64,000 nt of DNA, taken from the NCBI GenBank assembly GCA_029558315.1, contig JAKQFQ010000472.1:1-64000 (forward strand), written 5' to 3'. This DNA comes from Bacillota bacterium (lineage in GTDB: Bacteria; Bacillota; Clostridia; Lachnospirales; Lachnospiraceae). The translations under genes and the position numbers were made by a program. Positions 28,773 through 37,705 of this stretch are shown here, piece by piece. Each line of letters begins with the position of its first letter. Within the stretch, counting starts at the first letter, position 1. A model generated the notes under the pieces. The model did not search any database and was not told the DNA's origin. It worked only from the letters and a program-made list of their open reading frames with translations.

Positions 28773-29336
28773 ATGGGTAAGATTACAGTGGAGACATGTG
28801 AAATTGAAGGGTTGAAAATCATCACTCCAAGCGTATTCGGAGATGAAAGAGGATATTTCATGGAAACCTACAATTACAATGATTTTAAGGAAGCAGGGAT
28901 TGATCAGGTATTTGTACAGGACAACCAGTCGGCTTCTAAGAAAGGTGTTCTTCGTGGATTACATTTTCAGATTAATTTCCCACAGGATAAATTAGTTCGT
29001 GTTGTCAATGGTGAAGTGTTTGATGTTGCTGTTGATCTTAGAGAGGATTCAAAGACTTATGGACAGTGGTATGGTGTTACCTTATCGGCACAAAACAAGA
29101 AGCAGTTCTTTATTCCCAAGGGATTTGCGCATGGTTTTTTAGTGCTGTCTGATTACGCTGAGTTTTGTTATAAATGTACAGATTTCTATCATCCTAATGA
29201 TGAGGGTGGTTTATCTTATAAGGATGAGGAAATTGGTGTAAAGTGGCCAATTCCGGAAGGTATGGAGTTGACAATTTCACAGAAGGATACACAATGGAAA
29301 TCCTTTGCAGACTATAAAGCCGGCAAAAAGGCATAA
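28773..29336 (+). CDS. rfbC: dTDP-4-dehydrorhamnose 3,5-epimerase
   Basis: The 187-residue cupin-type epimerase has the family pattern PSVFGDERGYFMETYN near residue 20 and FVQDNQSASKKGVLRGLHFQ near residue 50, which includes the catalytic His. FIPKGFAHGFLVLSDYAEFCYKCTDFY near residue 113 follows, with the Tyr acid. Length is typical. It acts after RmlB, giving dTDP-4-keto-L-rhamnose. AAAGGAGA precedes the ATG. The Wzm-like permease starts 10 bases after the stop, linking rhamnose supply to export. Confidence 0.96.
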   Translation: MGKITVETCEIEGLKIITPSVFGDERGYFMETYNYNDFKEAGIDQVFVQDNQSASKKGVLRGLHFQINFPQDKLVRVVNGEVFDVAVDLREDSKTYGQWYGVTLSAQNKKQFFIPKGFAHGFLVLSDYAEFCYKCTDFYHPNDEGGLSYKDEEIGVKWPIPEGMELTISQKDTQWKSFADYKAGKKA

Positions 29337-29346
29337 GGAGAAATAC

Positions 29347-30348
29347 GTGAAACCTCTGATTTCAAAACCAATCGGGATTACGATTGCACTAATAGTAGCA
29401 CTAATTGGTAGTGCATTAATCATATTCCACGAAAATCCGTTAGCAGAACCAACGGAAGAACTGATTAAGAAAAGCATTGCGTGTGCGATTATTTTGATTG
29501 CACTGATTATTTTTATTGCGCTATATGATAAGCTGATGATTCTTCCACAGGAACTTTATCAGAATCGTAAACTCATATGGAAACTGGCAAAAAATGATTT
29601 TAAAACAAGATATGCAGGCTCCTATATGGGAATGGTATGGGCAATGGTACAACCTGTTGTTACAATTGTCTTATACTATTTTGTGTTTGAGGTAGTCTTT
29701 CAGAATCGATCGCAATTATTGGCGAGTGGAATTGAGGCTCCATATGTTCTGTGGCTGACTGCAGGACTGGTACCCTGGTTCTATTTTTCGGAAGCAGTCG
29801 TTCAGGGAACTATGGCACTTCTGGAATATAACTATCTGGTAAAGAAAGTGGTATTCAAAATTAGTATTTTGCCCATTATCAAAATTATCGCGGCTACGTT
29901 TATTCATATTTTCTTTACTGTCGTGATGTTAATCCTGTATGTGGCCTATGGTTATCAAATGGATTGGTACATGATACAGATTCTGTACTATAGTCTCTGT
30001 ATGTTTGTTTTTGTTCTGGCACTAAGCTATGCGACGTGTGCAATTGTTGTTTTCTTCCGCGATCTGACACAGATTATCAATATACTTTTGCAGGTCGGAA
30101 TGTGGGCAACTCCTATTCTTTGGGATATTTCCATGTTAAAAAATGAGTGGGAACCTCTACAGATTCTGTTCAAGATTAACCCGGTCTATTATGTAGTGAA
30201 TGGATATCGTAGTGCAATGTTTGAGAAAACATGGTTTTGGCAGGATTTCTATTCCACAATGTATTTCTGGATCGTGACAGCTGTATTCTTCGGTGTTGGC
30301 GCATTGATATTTAAACGTCTGAAGGTACATTTTGCAGATGTAATGTAA
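29347..30348 (+). CDS. wzm: Polysaccharide ABC exporter, permease subunit (Wzm-like)
   Basis: The 333-residue ABC-2 type permease has the family segment NDFKTRYAGSYMGMVWAMVQP near residue 85 and WLTAGLVPWFYFSEAVVQGT near residue 133, plus about six core helices. Two extra N-terminal helices (about 6-27 and 45-65) precede the usual start, making it longer than the ~260-residue canonical Wzm. I chose the GTG at 29347, which has ATAAGGAG just upstream and clears the rfbC stop. It pairs with the ATPase gene 16 bases downstream to export completed lipid-linked polymer. Confidence 0.9.
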   Translation: MKPLISKPIGITIALIVALIGSALIIFHENPLAEPTEELIKKSIACAIILIALIIFIALYDKLMILPQELYQNRKLIWKLAKNDFKTRYAGSYMGMVWAMVQPVVTIVLYYFVFEVVFQNRSQLLASGIEAPYVLWLTAGLVPWFYFSEAVVQGTMALLEYNYLVKKVVFKISILPIIKIIAATFIHIFFTVVMLILYVAYGYQMDWYMIQILYYSLCMFVFVLALSYATCAIVVFFRDLTQIINILLQVGMWATPILWDISMLKNEWEPLQILFKINPVYYVVNGYRSAMFEKTWFWQDFYSTMYFWIVTAVFFGVGALIFKRLKVHFADVM

Positions 30349-30364
30349 GGTATGGAGGCGAAGA

Positions 30365-31699
30365 ATGAACGAGAATATAGCAATTGAAGTTAAGGATTTG
30401 ACGAAAATATATCGCCTGTATGAGAAGTCTTCTGACCGTGTGCGGGAGGCACTTCATCTGACGCGCAGATCAAGACATACAGAGCATTATGCTCTTCGCA
30501 ATGTGAACATTGATATCAGAAAGGGAGAGACGGTTGGTATTATTGGTACCAATGGATCAGGTAAATCCACCATTCTGAAGATTATTACAGGGGTATTGAA
30601 TCCAAGCGGTGGTGAAGTGAATGTGAATGGAAGAATATCTGCATTGCTGGAACTCGGTGCCGGTTTTAATATGGAATATACAGGATTGGAAAATATTTTC
30701 CTTAATGGAACCATGATTGGTTTTTCGGAAAAAGAGATTAAAGCCAAACTTCAGGATATTTTGGACTTTGCGGATATTGGAGAATTTGTTCACCAGCCGG
30801 TCAAGACCTATTCTTCGGGTATGTTTGTTCGTCTTGCATTTGCTGTAGCGATCAACATTGAACCGGAAATACTAATCGTAGATGAAGCACTTTCTGTTGG
30901 AGACGTCTTCTTTCAGGCCAAATGTTACCATAAATTTGAAGAGTTTAAGCAGATGGGAAAGACGATTTTGTTTGTGAGTCATGATTTGTCCAGTATTGCC
31001 AGGTATTGTGATCGCGTAGTGCTTCTGAACAAGGGCGTGAAACTTGGAGAAGGTTCACCAAAGAAGATGATTGATATCTATAAACAGGTTCTGGTAGGAC
31101 AGTATCAGGAGGAACAGTCGGATCAAGAGGAAGCGTCAGATAATCTGCTGAACGATCCTGCAATTATGGAAGCAGCCGGTAAATCGATGAGAGACGGCAG
31201 CGATCACTCTGATCCGGGATATCAGGAGACTAATTCGGATGGTAAGAATCCTGAGACCCTGGAATATGGTTCTAAGAAGGCAGTGATTACAGAGTATTAT
31301 GTTGAGGATGACAAAGGAAAGAAATCCAATGCGATACTAAAGGGATCAGAATTTTCGATTCATTTGAAGGTTAAGATATTAAAGGATGTTGCTGCACCAA
31401 TCTTTGCATTTACCTTTAAGAATGTGAAGGGAACGGAGATTACAGGAACCAATACAATGTTTGAAAAAGCCTTTTTGGAGGGCTGCAAAAAAGGAACGGA
31501 AAAGGAAATCGTATTTACGCAGAAAATGGATTTGCAGGGCGGTGAATACCTGCTTTCCTTCGGCGTTACAGGATACGAAAAAGATGATTTTACTGTATAT
31601 CACAGATTATATGATGTGCTGAATATAACAGTAATTTCGGATAAAAATACGGTTGGTTATTATGATATGAATTCTAAAGTTACCGTAAAAACGATTTGA
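30365..31699 (+). CDS. wzt: Polysaccharide ABC exporter, ATPase with C-terminal carbohydrate-binding-type domain (Wzt-like)
   Basis: The 444-residue protein has an N-terminal ATPase (1-250) with Walker A GTNGSGKST near residue 61 and ELGAGFNMEYTGLENI, typical of the polysaccharide exporter family. YSSGM replaces LSGGQ, and Walker B is ILIVDEALSVGD. After a charged linker (about 245-295), residues about 298-444 resemble the Wzt C-terminal domain, which in Gram-negative systems binds the modified end of the glycan. The next gene encodes a methyltransferase-kinase, the kind of enzyme that makes such an end. TATGGAGG precedes the ATG. ATPase and family are certain; the glycan recognised is not known. 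Confidence 0.92.
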   Translation: MNENIAIEVKDLTKIYRLYEKSSDRVREALHLTRRSRHTEHYALRNVNIDIRKGETVGIIGTNGSGKSTILKIITGVLNPSGGEVNVNGRISALLELGAGFNMEYTGLENIFLNGTMIGFSEKEIKAKLQDILDFADIGEFVHQPVKTYSSGMFVRLAFAVAINIEPEILIVDEALSVGDVFFQAKCYHKFEEFKQMGKTILFVSHDLSSIARYCDRVVLLNKGVKLGEGSPKKMIDIYKQVLVGQYQEEQSDQEEASDNLLNDPAIMEAAGKSMRDGSDHSDPGYQETNSDGKNPETLEYGSKKAVITEYYVEDDKGKKSNAILKGSEFSIHLKVKILKDVAAPIFAFTFKNVKGTEITGTNTMFEKAFLEGCKKGTEKEIVFTQKMDLQGGEYLLSFGVTGYEKDDFTVYHRLYDVLNITVISDKNTVGYYDMNSKVTVKTI

Positions 31700-31733
31700 T
31701 GCTCCAAAGAGCAGGCAAAGCATGGAGGTTGTT

Positions 31734-33794
31734 ATGATCGAAAAGATAGGAAATGTATCCCTGGATCTAACCTATTATCCCGAAGAAGATTATTATTGTG
31801 ATGGAGCGGTAGAAGATGAGCTTCTTTCCATCGTCCAGGAAGTCGAACCATCTGAATATGGAAGAGTAATAGAGGAGAGAAAGAGCTGGCCGATACTGTA
31901 TCATCTTTCTCCACTGAGAGAGAATATTGTAGATTGGGTGCCATTGAATAAGGATGCAAAGGTTCTGGAGATTGGTTCCGGATGTGGAGCGATTACCGGT
32001 GCCCTTGCCAGAAAAGCCGAATCTGTAACCTGTATTGATCTTTCCAAGAAGAGAAGCAGTATCAATGCATACCGCCATAAGGAATTGGAGAATGTGACCA
32101 TAAAAGTCGGTAATTTTCAAGATATCGAACCATCTCTGGAAAACGACTATGATTACATTTTTTTAATTGGTGTATTTGAGTATGCACAGGCCTATATCAA
32201 CACAGAACGTCCTTATGAGGAATTTCTTCACATTGTTAAGAAACACTGTAAGGCGGATGGAAAAGTAGCAATTGCAATCGAGAATAAGTTTGGACTGAAA
32301 TATTTTGCGGGCTGCAGGGAGGATCATCTTGGTGAGTACTTTACCGGAATAGAAGATTATCCCAATAAAGGAGTTGTCAGAACATTTTCCAGAGGTGGAC
32401 TGGAGAAAATCTTAAAAGCATGTCAGATTGAAGATTATTCCTTTTACTATCCCTATCCGGATTATAAGTTTATGACAACTTTGTTTTCAGATGAACGCTT
32501 GCCACGTCTTGGGGAATTGACGAGTAATCTGCGTAATTTTGACCGCTCCAGACTTTTGCTCTTTGATGAGAAACCTGCTTTTGATGGAATTATCAGAGAA
32601 GAAGCATTTCCCATGTTCTCGAATTCCTATTTCCTTTTGATTGGTCAGGCAGAGGCAACCGTTTATTCGAAATATTCCAATGACAGAGCAGCAGAGTATG
32701 CGATTCGAACGGATATTGTGAAAGAGAAATCTGGCAACTGGCATGTGGAGAAACATCCAATGAATCCAGCCGCCAAGGGACATATGGAACAGATACTGCA
32801 TGCCAAAGAACTGCTTAGTGACAAATACAGCCAGTCGGATCTGGTAGTCTGTGAATGTGAGCCTAAGGAAGATGGACTTGTTTTCCCATATTTATCAGGG
32901 AAAACCCTGGAAGAATTACTGGATGAATGTCTGGAACGGGAGGATACGAAACAGCTGGAGCAGCTTCTGGAAAAGTATATGTCTTATTTGAATTATAATA
33001 AAGACTATCCGGCGACAGACTATGATTTGATTTTCCCAAATCTTTTGATTACAGAGAATTCCTGGCAGATAATTGATTATGAGTGGACCTATGAAAGAAC
33101 AATCCAACCGGAAGAGATTGCACAAAGAGCTTTATTCTGTTATATGCTTGGAAAGGGGAAACGAGAGAAATTAAATCTTGATTTAACATATAAAATTATG
33201 AAGATTGAGCATTTATCCATGGAAGAACTGAGAAAGAAGGAACTGAACTTCCAGCGCCTGGTGACGGGAGAGCGTAAATCCTTAAGCCAGCTTCGAGATC
33301 TGCTTCATGAGGAAGTCCTTCCGCTTAGGGATGCTGTTGCGATTTATCAAAATGAGCAGGCATTGGAGCGAATGCAAATCTATGTGGACGATGGACATGG
33401 ATTTCGAGAAGAACAGTCGGATTTTTATACACCAGAACAGCTTGCGGAGACGGAGAATGCTCCTAAACGCTATCGATTAGAAATCCCGGTTCCCAATCAG
33501 GTAAAGCAGCTACGCATGGATCCGGCAATGTTTCCCTGCCTTGTGACATTGCATGATGTCACCCTAAAGATTCAGGACAAGCAAAGTACAGTTGCTTTGG
33601 AAAGAATAAGGTCTAATGGAAGTATTATTGCTTCAAATACGTTTCTGTTTCGTGACAATGATCCCAATTTTACATTGCCGCTTGATTACGGTAAAACTAC
33701 AGTCCTATCGGTAGAATATAGCGTTGTCAGACTGCCGGACAAATTAGCACCACTGATTGCGATGGAAAAGCCCAGAAAATTATTTGGACGATAG
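31734..33794 (+). CDS. Methyltransferase with kinase-like domain, candidate chain terminator
   Basis: The 686-residue protein has a class I SAM methyltransferase domain (about 55-260; motif I VLEIGSGCG at 77-85). A kinase-like region (about 340-475) follows, with DYDLIFPN (D429, D431, N436) and IIDYEW (D448, E450), resembling the catalytic and metal loops of small-molecule kinases. A helical stretch and a C-terminal beta-rich domain (about 570-686) complete it. WbdD of E. coli O9a joins a methyltransferase and kinase to cap the polymer end for Wzt. The location right after a Wzt with a C-terminal domain supports the same job here. The ATG at 31734 has GGAGG upstream. The kinase assignment is tentative because no HGD motif is seen. 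Confidence 0.7.
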   Translation: MIEKIGNVSLDLTYYPEEDYYCDGAVEDELLSIVQEVEPSEYGRVIEERKSWPILYHLSPLRENIVDWVPLNKDAKVLEIGSGCGAITGALARKAESVTCIDLSKKRSSINAYRHKELENVTIKVGNFQDIEPSLENDYDYIFLIGVFEYAQAYINTERPYEEFLHIVKKHCKADGKVAIAIENKFGLKYFAGCREDHLGEYFTGIEDYPNKGVVRTFSRGGLEKILKACQIEDYSFYYPYPDYKFMTTLFSDERLPRLGELTSNLRNFDRSRLLLFDEKPAFDGIIREEAFPMFSNSYFLLIGQAEATVYSKYSNDRAAEYAIRTDIVKEKSGNWHVEKHPMNPAAKGHMEQILHAKELLSDKYSQSDLVVCECEPKEDGLVFPYLSGKTLEELLDECLEREDTKQLEQLLEKYMSYLNYNKDYPATDYDLIFPNLLITENSWQIIDYEWTYERTIQPEEIAQRALFCYMLGKGKREKLNLDLTYKIMKIEHLSMEELRKKELNFQRLVTGERKSLSQLRDLLHEEVLPLRDAVAIYQNEQALERMQIYVDDGHGFREEQSDFYTPEQLAETENAPKRYRLEIPVPNQVKQLRMDPAMFPCLVTLHDVTLKIQDKQSTVALERIRSNGSIIASNTFLFRDNDPNFTLPLDYGKTTVLSVEYSVVRLPDKLAPLIAMEKPRKLFGR

Positions 33795-33804
33795 GAGTGG
33801 AAAG

Positions 33805-35784
33805 ATGGGAATTAATATCAAACAGCGGATTCAGGAACATATTCATAAGAAGAACCTAAAAAAGTATGAAGAGTCCGTATCGCTTCAAAAGGATTCCTAT
33901 TCTGCCTATATTGCTGCAGAAAGTAAACTTCGCGGGCATCATACAATAGAGAAAGTGCCGGAGGAACCCACAGTATATGAGGAGGTTCTGTTGATTCCAT
34001 ATACTAAGTGTACCGGAAAGGATTGTCTGCAGGGCAGCCTTGCGCCATATATCCTCTTTGCAGCACCGCAGGGCTGGCTGGAAACGGAGACATTTGCGGT
34101 TGTAAAAGAGTTCTTTGAAGAGAAGAACTGTGATGTTCTTTATACCAATGAAGACTGTATGGAGGAAAATGGATCCAGACATACACCGTGGTTTAAACCG
34201 GAATGGTCGCCGGATACTTTTTTATCTTACTTCTATTTTGGCGGTATGGTAGCTGTCAGAAGAAGTGCCCTTGAACAAGTGTTATGGCCCTTAGAGGAAA
34301 GCGGATTGGCCTGTGTATATGCACTGCTGTTACAGCTTTGCAATAGAAAAAAACCTCTGCTTTGTGAACAGATTCTATTTCATGCAAAACAGAATACGTC
34401 AATGCCGGGATGTGGGGAGAATTATATTGCTTTGAAACAGCAATATTTGTTAAGCCTTGGGAAAAATGTCAGGATGAGCAAGGAAAAGGATGGAATTGTA
34501 TATCCATTCTATGAAGTTGTGGATGCAACAATCAGCATTCTGATTCCGTCCAAAGATCATCCACGGGTGTTAGAGAGATGTGTCAAAAGCCTGAGAGATA
34601 AAACGTCATACAAAAAGCTGGAAATTATTGTGATTGACAACGGAAGTGCCGCAGAACAGAAGCAGTGTTATGAACAACTTGCCAAACAGTATCATTTCAG
34701 ATATCTCTATGTTCCTATGGATTTTAATTTTTCAACGATGTGTAACAAGGCGGCTAAAGAAGCGAAGGGAGAACTCTTTTTGTTTCTTAATGATGATGTG
34801 GAGATTCTGATTCCTGACTGGCTTGAAAGAATGGCTGGAATGGCTTCTTTAGAGCATATTGGCTCGGTTGGAGCGAAGCTTCTTTTCCCACAGACAGATC
34901 TTATCCAGCATGTTGGAATTACGAATATGTATCAGGGACCGGCGCATAAGCTTCTTAAAATGTCAGATGCTGAGTGCTATGATCATGGAAGAAACAGAGG
35001 GGTTCGTGATGTGATTGGTGTGACCGCAGCCTGCCTGATGGTTCAAAAGGACAAATACAAGCAGATTGGTGGATTTACGGAGGAACTTGCTGTTGCGTAT
35101 AACGATGTGGATTTTTGCTTTCAACTGCATCAGGCAGGTTATTATAATGTGATTCGTAATGATGTTGTGTTGTATCATCATGAATCGTTATCGCGTGGAG
35201 ACGATCGTGCCGATGAAAGTAAACGTCTCCGATTAAAGAAGGAGGGGGAAATACTCTATACCCGTAATCCGGGCTATTATGATTATGATCCCTTTTACAG
35301 TCACGGTCTGACCGGTGTCAGCGAGAAATATGAATGCTGCCTTCCGTATGAGAATCGGAATCTGAAACCATGCCGGCGAATTGAGAAAATAGATGTTGTT
35401 CTTCAGAAGTCGATGATTAATGAAACGCTGATTATTCATGTGGATACAGCACAGCGCGAGCAATTTGTTCCAAGAGGAGACAGGAAATGCTATCTGATTG
35501 ACCTGCATGCGCATGTAAGAGGGTTGGACAGCAGTGACTATAAATACAGGATGATCCTGAAAAATGAACACAATTGTTATGATGTTATGGCTGTTCGGCG
35601 TTACCGTCCGGATGCGATCAGGACGCATCATGATCAGGTGCATATAGAGTTGTCCGGATTTGCCGTCAGAATACCCGAAGGAATGTTACAAAAGGGAACT
35701 TATGAAATCTGGATGGAAGCGAAATGTATCTTCTCAAGACAGGTTTTGCAAAACCGGGCACAAGAACGATTGTTGGTGGAGTGA
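33805..35784 (+). CDS. GT2 glycosyltransferase with degenerate first domain
   Basis: The 659-residue protein has an N-terminal GT-A remnant (about 55-215). Here the segment that should carry DHDD reads FAAPQG (85-90), though the later motif WFKPEWSPDTFLSYFYF is kept. A complete GT2 domain (about 232-480) follows, with SILIPSKDHPRVLERCV, LNDDVEILIPDW and AYNDVDFCFQL. A C-terminal beta-rich domain (about 520-659) is shared with the next gene. It therefore probably has one active site. Rhamnan polymerases and rhamnosyltransferases often have this GT2 style. The ATG at 33805 follows ATAGGAGTGG and lies 10 bases after the methyltransferase gene, so they are one operon. Confidence 0.82.
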   Translation: MGINIKQRIQEHIHKKNLKKYEESVSLQKDSYSAYIAAESKLRGHHTIEKVPEEPTVYEEVLLIPYTKCTGKDCLQGSLAPYILFAAPQGWLETETFAVVKEFFEEKNCDVLYTNEDCMEENGSRHTPWFKPEWSPDTFLSYFYFGGMVAVRRSALEQVLWPLEESGLACVYALLLQLCNRKKPLLCEQILFHAKQNTSMPGCGENYIALKQQYLLSLGKNVRMSKEKDGIVYPFYEVVDATISILIPSKDHPRVLERCVKSLRDKTSYKKLEIIVIDNGSAAEQKQCYEQLAKQYHFRYLYVPMDFNFSTMCNKAAKEAKGELFLFLNDDVEILIPDWLERMAGMASLEHIGSVGAKLLFPQTDLIQHVGITNMYQGPAHKLLKMSDAECYDHGRNRGVRDVIGVTAACLMVQKDKYKQIGGFTEELAVAYNDVDFCFQLHQAGYYNVIRNDVVLYHHESLSRGDDRADESKRLRLKKEGEILYTRNPGYYDYDPFYSHGLTGVSEKYECCLPYENRNLKPCRRIEKIDVVLQKSMINETLIIHVDTAQREQFVPRGDRKCYLIDLHAHVRGLDSSDYKYRMILKNEHNCYDVMAVRRYRPDAIRTHHDQVHIELSGFAVRIPEGMLQKGTYEIWMEAKCIFSRQVLQNRAQERLLVE

Positions 35785-35787
35785 TGT

Positions 35788-37692
35788 ATGTCGGTACGAA
35801 AAGAAGAATTAAAAATTGCATATTGGCAAGAATGTGAACGGCAGCAACATCCCTACGAACAATGGATTCTTCTGAATGAAGAGAAGAATGTAGAAGAAGA
35901 GGAACCCCGATGCCATGTTTTTTGCTATGAAAAATTATTTATAGAACAGGAGCAGATCATTCAAAAGCTATCCGAAGAAGAAACGGATGGAGATTTTGTT
36001 GTTCTGATATCCCAGAATGGTGAGATTGCTTCCTTTGCAAAAAGAGCAGTAAAGGAATTTTTTGAAACGCATCAAAAGATGGATGTTGTCTATGCGGATG
36101 AAGATGAGATTGTAGATGGCAAACGATGCAATCCATGGTTTAAACCGGAATGGTCACCGGATACTTTACGGTCTTTTTTCTACTTTGGGCATATCATGGC
36201 AATACGTAAAGGACTGTTTTTGACAGAAATGAAGAAAATGACAGAGAATCTTCCTGTTGAGACATTGATCCGTAATCTTTTGGCACCTAAGGGTATGATT
36301 GCTGGCCATATTAATCAGATTTTATTTCACTACGTTGGTTTGAAACCAACGGAGAATATAAGACATTCGGTAGAGAGTGTCCAGAAAAAGAACCGGATAG
36401 AAGAAAAGGTATCTGTGATTATTCCGTCGAAGGATCATCCGGAATTGCTGCTACAATGTATTCAGTCGATTAATGAAAAGACTGCATATCGCAATTATGA
36501 AATTATTGTTGTGGATAATGGAAGCACGGATGAAAATAAAGAAAAGATTCAAGAGATGCTTAAGAAGTATCATGCGATTTACTTGTATGAGGAACGAAAC
36601 TTTAACTTCTCAGCAATGTGTAATGCCGGCGCAAGGGCTTCCTGGGGGCGGATTTTGTTATTTCTCAATGACGATATTGAAATAATGATACCGGAATGGA
36701 TGGAGATTATGGCCGGGCAGGCGTTATTGCCGCATGCCGGTGCAGTAGGTGCCAAATTATATTATCCAAATAGTAAAACGATTCAGCATGCGGGCATAAC
36801 GAATATGCTGGTTGGTCCCGCTCATAAAATGGGTGGTATGCCAGACGAAGGTTCCATCTACCATGCCAGAAATCTGGCAGATTATAATGTTATTGCAGTT
36901 ACGGGAGCCTGTCTTGCTGTTGACAAACAGAAATTTGAAGCGGTAGGAGGATTTGCAGAGGAACTTCCTGTTGCCTATAATGATGTGGACCTTTGTTTCT
37001 CTTTATGGGAGCAGGGGTGGTATAATGTTGTCAGAAATGATGTTACACTGTATCATCATGAATCTGTGAGCAGAGGAACCGATGAAAATGAAGAGAAAAA
37101 GGAACGACTGATTCAGGAACGGAGACTTTTATATCAGAGACATCCGGATCTATATGGCAAAGACCCGTTCTACAGCACACATCTGGTGCAGAATCGCCTG
37201 GATACAGACTTTCATATTGAATATCAGTATGATTATGAGAAACAGGATCTGATGTCATCAGTTGGTATCATTCAATGTCCGAAGGAGAGCCGTGAGAAAC
37301 GATGGCGACATCTCCTGCATAGAGGACAAGATGTCCTGTATCATATCGACCGCATTGAGAAAAAATGTCTGGACTTCCTAAAAGGAGAGGACACATATAC
37401 AGAGATAGAGGGATGGATGGGCTATACAAGGGAACCCAACTATCGGAAAGAACGTGTCCTTTTGTTGAAGGATGCCTCGACACAGTGTTATACTGTAAGT
37501 GTATTTGCAAAAGAGCGGCCTGACACCAAAACAGTATTTTTGAAACAGGAATACTACGAATTATGTGGTTTTGTTGCAAGAATACAAAGTGGAGAACTTC
37601 CAAAAGGAACGTACGAATTAGGGATTATGATGACAGATCGTTGTAATGGCAGACGAATGGTAAAATATCTGGATAGGACAATAGAGATTTAG
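35788..37692 (+). CDS. GT2 glycosyltransferase, paralog of the preceding gene
   Basis: This 634-residue paralog of the gene before it has the same three-part layout. In the degenerate N-terminal GT-A part the DHDD position reads ISQNG (74-78), while WFKPEWSPDTLRSFFYF is kept. The full GT2 domain (about 208-450) has SVIIPSKDHPELLLQCI, LNDDIEIMIPEW and AYNDVDLCFSL. The beta-rich C-terminal part contains EGWMGYTREPN and ELCGFVARI. It starts three bases after the previous stop. The pair looks like a tandem duplication followed by divergence, possibly to make two different linkages. Confidence 0.82.
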   Translation: MSVRKEELKIAYWQECERQQHPYEQWILLNEEKNVEEEEPRCHVFCYEKLFIEQEQIIQKLSEEETDGDFVVLISQNGEIASFAKRAVKEFFETHQKMDVVYADEDEIVDGKRCNPWFKPEWSPDTLRSFFYFGHIMAIRKGLFLTEMKKMTENLPVETLIRNLLAPKGMIAGHINQILFHYVGLKPTENIRHSVESVQKKNRIEEKVSVIIPSKDHPELLLQCIQSINEKTAYRNYEIIVVDNGSTDENKEKIQEMLKKYHAIYLYEERNFNFSAMCNAGARASWGRILLFLNDDIEIMIPEWMEIMAGQALLPHAGAVGAKLYYPNSKTIQHAGITNMLVGPAHKMGGMPDEGSIYHARNLADYNVIAVTGACLAVDKQKFEAVGGFAEELPVAYNDVDLCFSLWEQGWYNVVRNDVTLYHHESVSRGTDENEEKKERLIQERRLLYQRHPDLYGKDPFYSTHLVQNRLDTDFHIEYQYDYEKQDLMSSVGIIQCPKESREKRWRHLLHRGQDVLYHIDRIEKKCLDFLKGEDTYTEIEGWMGYTREPNYRKERVLLLKDASTQCYTVSVFAKERPDTKTVFLKQEYYELCGFVARIQSGELPKGTYELGIMMTDRCNGRRMVKYLDRTIEI

Positions 37693-37705
37693 AGAGGTAT
37701 TGTAA

